Assembly: GCA_017540285.1 (NCBI GenBank)
Contig: JAFYBI010000250.1
Span: forward strand, 1-6,025
Origin: Clostridia bacterium
Lineage (GTDB): Bacteria > Bacillota > Clostridia > Oscillospirales > CAG-272
DNA: 6,025 nucleotides
Direction: 5' to 3'
Positions 5,748-6,025 of the stretch are shown piece after piece. The notes under the pieces are model-generated. The model was not told the origin of the DNA. It made no database searches and saw only the letters and a program-made list of their open reading frames with translations. Each line of letters starts with the position of its first letter. Position 1 is the stretch's first letter. Both the position numbers and the translations under genes were made by a program.

Positions 5748-6025
5748 TCAGTTCACGCTGAACAGCAGTTCACCGTACGTCGGCAGCGGCCAGGCTTCCG
5801 CCGCGGTGACCGTCTCCGCCTCGTCGCAGCACGCGCGCAGAGCACCCATGGCCGTAAGCACCGTGTCGCGGATGGCGAAGGACTGCGGGCCGATCTCCTC
5901 GATCGTGCGCGCGGCACCCGCCGTTTCTTCGAGCTCGTCGACGCGGTCTTCGATCTCGTCGGCCAGGGCGGAGAGCTTCTCAGCGGTTTTGATTTCATAT
6001 TTGCAGGCGATCCCGGCCGAGACGG
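5748..6025 (-). CDS. glnN: Glutamine synthetase type III (GSIII), C-terminal 91 residues only
   Basis: Only the end of the gene is in the window; the frame is open to the right edge and stops with TGA at 5750-5748. The 91 residues are largely helical and acidic, with one heptad-like stretch, AEKLSALADEIEDRVDELEE. They finish with a WPLPTYGELLFSVN tail. That WPLPTY-ELLF ending, preceded by a helical region with an MGALRAxxDEAE-like segment, is the hallmark C-terminus of GSIII (GlnN), the large hexamer-of-dimers glutamine synthetase common in Bacteroides and Clostridia. The enzyme condenses ammonium and glutamate with ATP to glutamine in the cytoplasm. No catalytic residues are visible here, so the call rests on the tail and on the neighbouring amt-P-II gene. 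An overlapping 81-codon open frame at 5753-5998 is a shadow of this one. Confidence 0.87.
   Translation of the reverse strand, partial: VSAGIACKYEIKTAEKLSALADEIEDRVDELEETAGAARTIEEIGPQSFAIRDTVLTAMGALRACCDEAETVTAAEAWPLPTYGELLFSVN

Noticed and set aside
5709..5748. Very short frame starting with the ATG just after the glnN stop (first residues MSATRVIRYG).
   Set aside because: It has no ribosome site, is only 15 codons long, and consists of hairpin DNA of the repeat.
5753..5998. An 81-codon minus-strand open frame at the right edge.
   Set aside because: It is out of frame with the GSIII tail, which is open to the window edge and ends in the recognisable WPLPTY motif. The shadow is Arg/Ser-rich.

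Overview
This window comes from a GC-rich bacterium (roughly 60% G+C by eye), most likely of the Clostridia, perhaps an Oscillospiraceae-like gut or rumen anaerobe. That assignment is inferred from three things: a type III glutamine synthetase end, an ammonium channel with a fused P-II domain, and an AsnB of the variety with GEISDELFGYKY-type motifs. No 16S or other marker is present to test it.

All genes lie on the minus strand, so they are read from high to low coordinates. In that order they are: the last 91 residues of glutamine synthetase III (glnN, 6025-5748); a 181-bp spacer (5747-5567) filled with small palindromes; an Amt ammonium channel fused to a P-II regulator (5566-3845); asparagine synthetase B (asnB, 3814-2231), 30 bp downstream; a 170-bp spacer (2230-2061) with a diverged copy of the same palindromic element; SAICAR synthetase (purC, 2060-1335); and glutamine-PRPP amidotransferase (purF, 1291-1), 43 bp downstream and cut off by the window edge. 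No gene-free stretch exceeds 300 bp, and no tRNA, rRNA, CRISPR array or IS element was seen.

The genes form one metabolic theme. Amt brings in ammonium, GSIII fixes it into glutamine, and AsnB and PurF are glutamine amidotransferases that spend that nitrogen on asparagine and purines. PurC is a later step of the purine pathway. There are probably two or three transcription units: glnN, amt-asnB and purC-purF, with the palindromic spacers separating them.

The least ordinary DNA is in the two spacers. The one at 5585-5743 holds six short-stem, three-base-loop hairpins whose separators are mirrored (GTTATGA and GTGATGA on one side, TCATCAC and TCATAAC on the other). A 44-bp block of it recurs at 2169-2212 with 37/44 identity. 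The Amt-P-II fusion also lacks the tyrosine that is uridylylated in proteobacterial P-II proteins.
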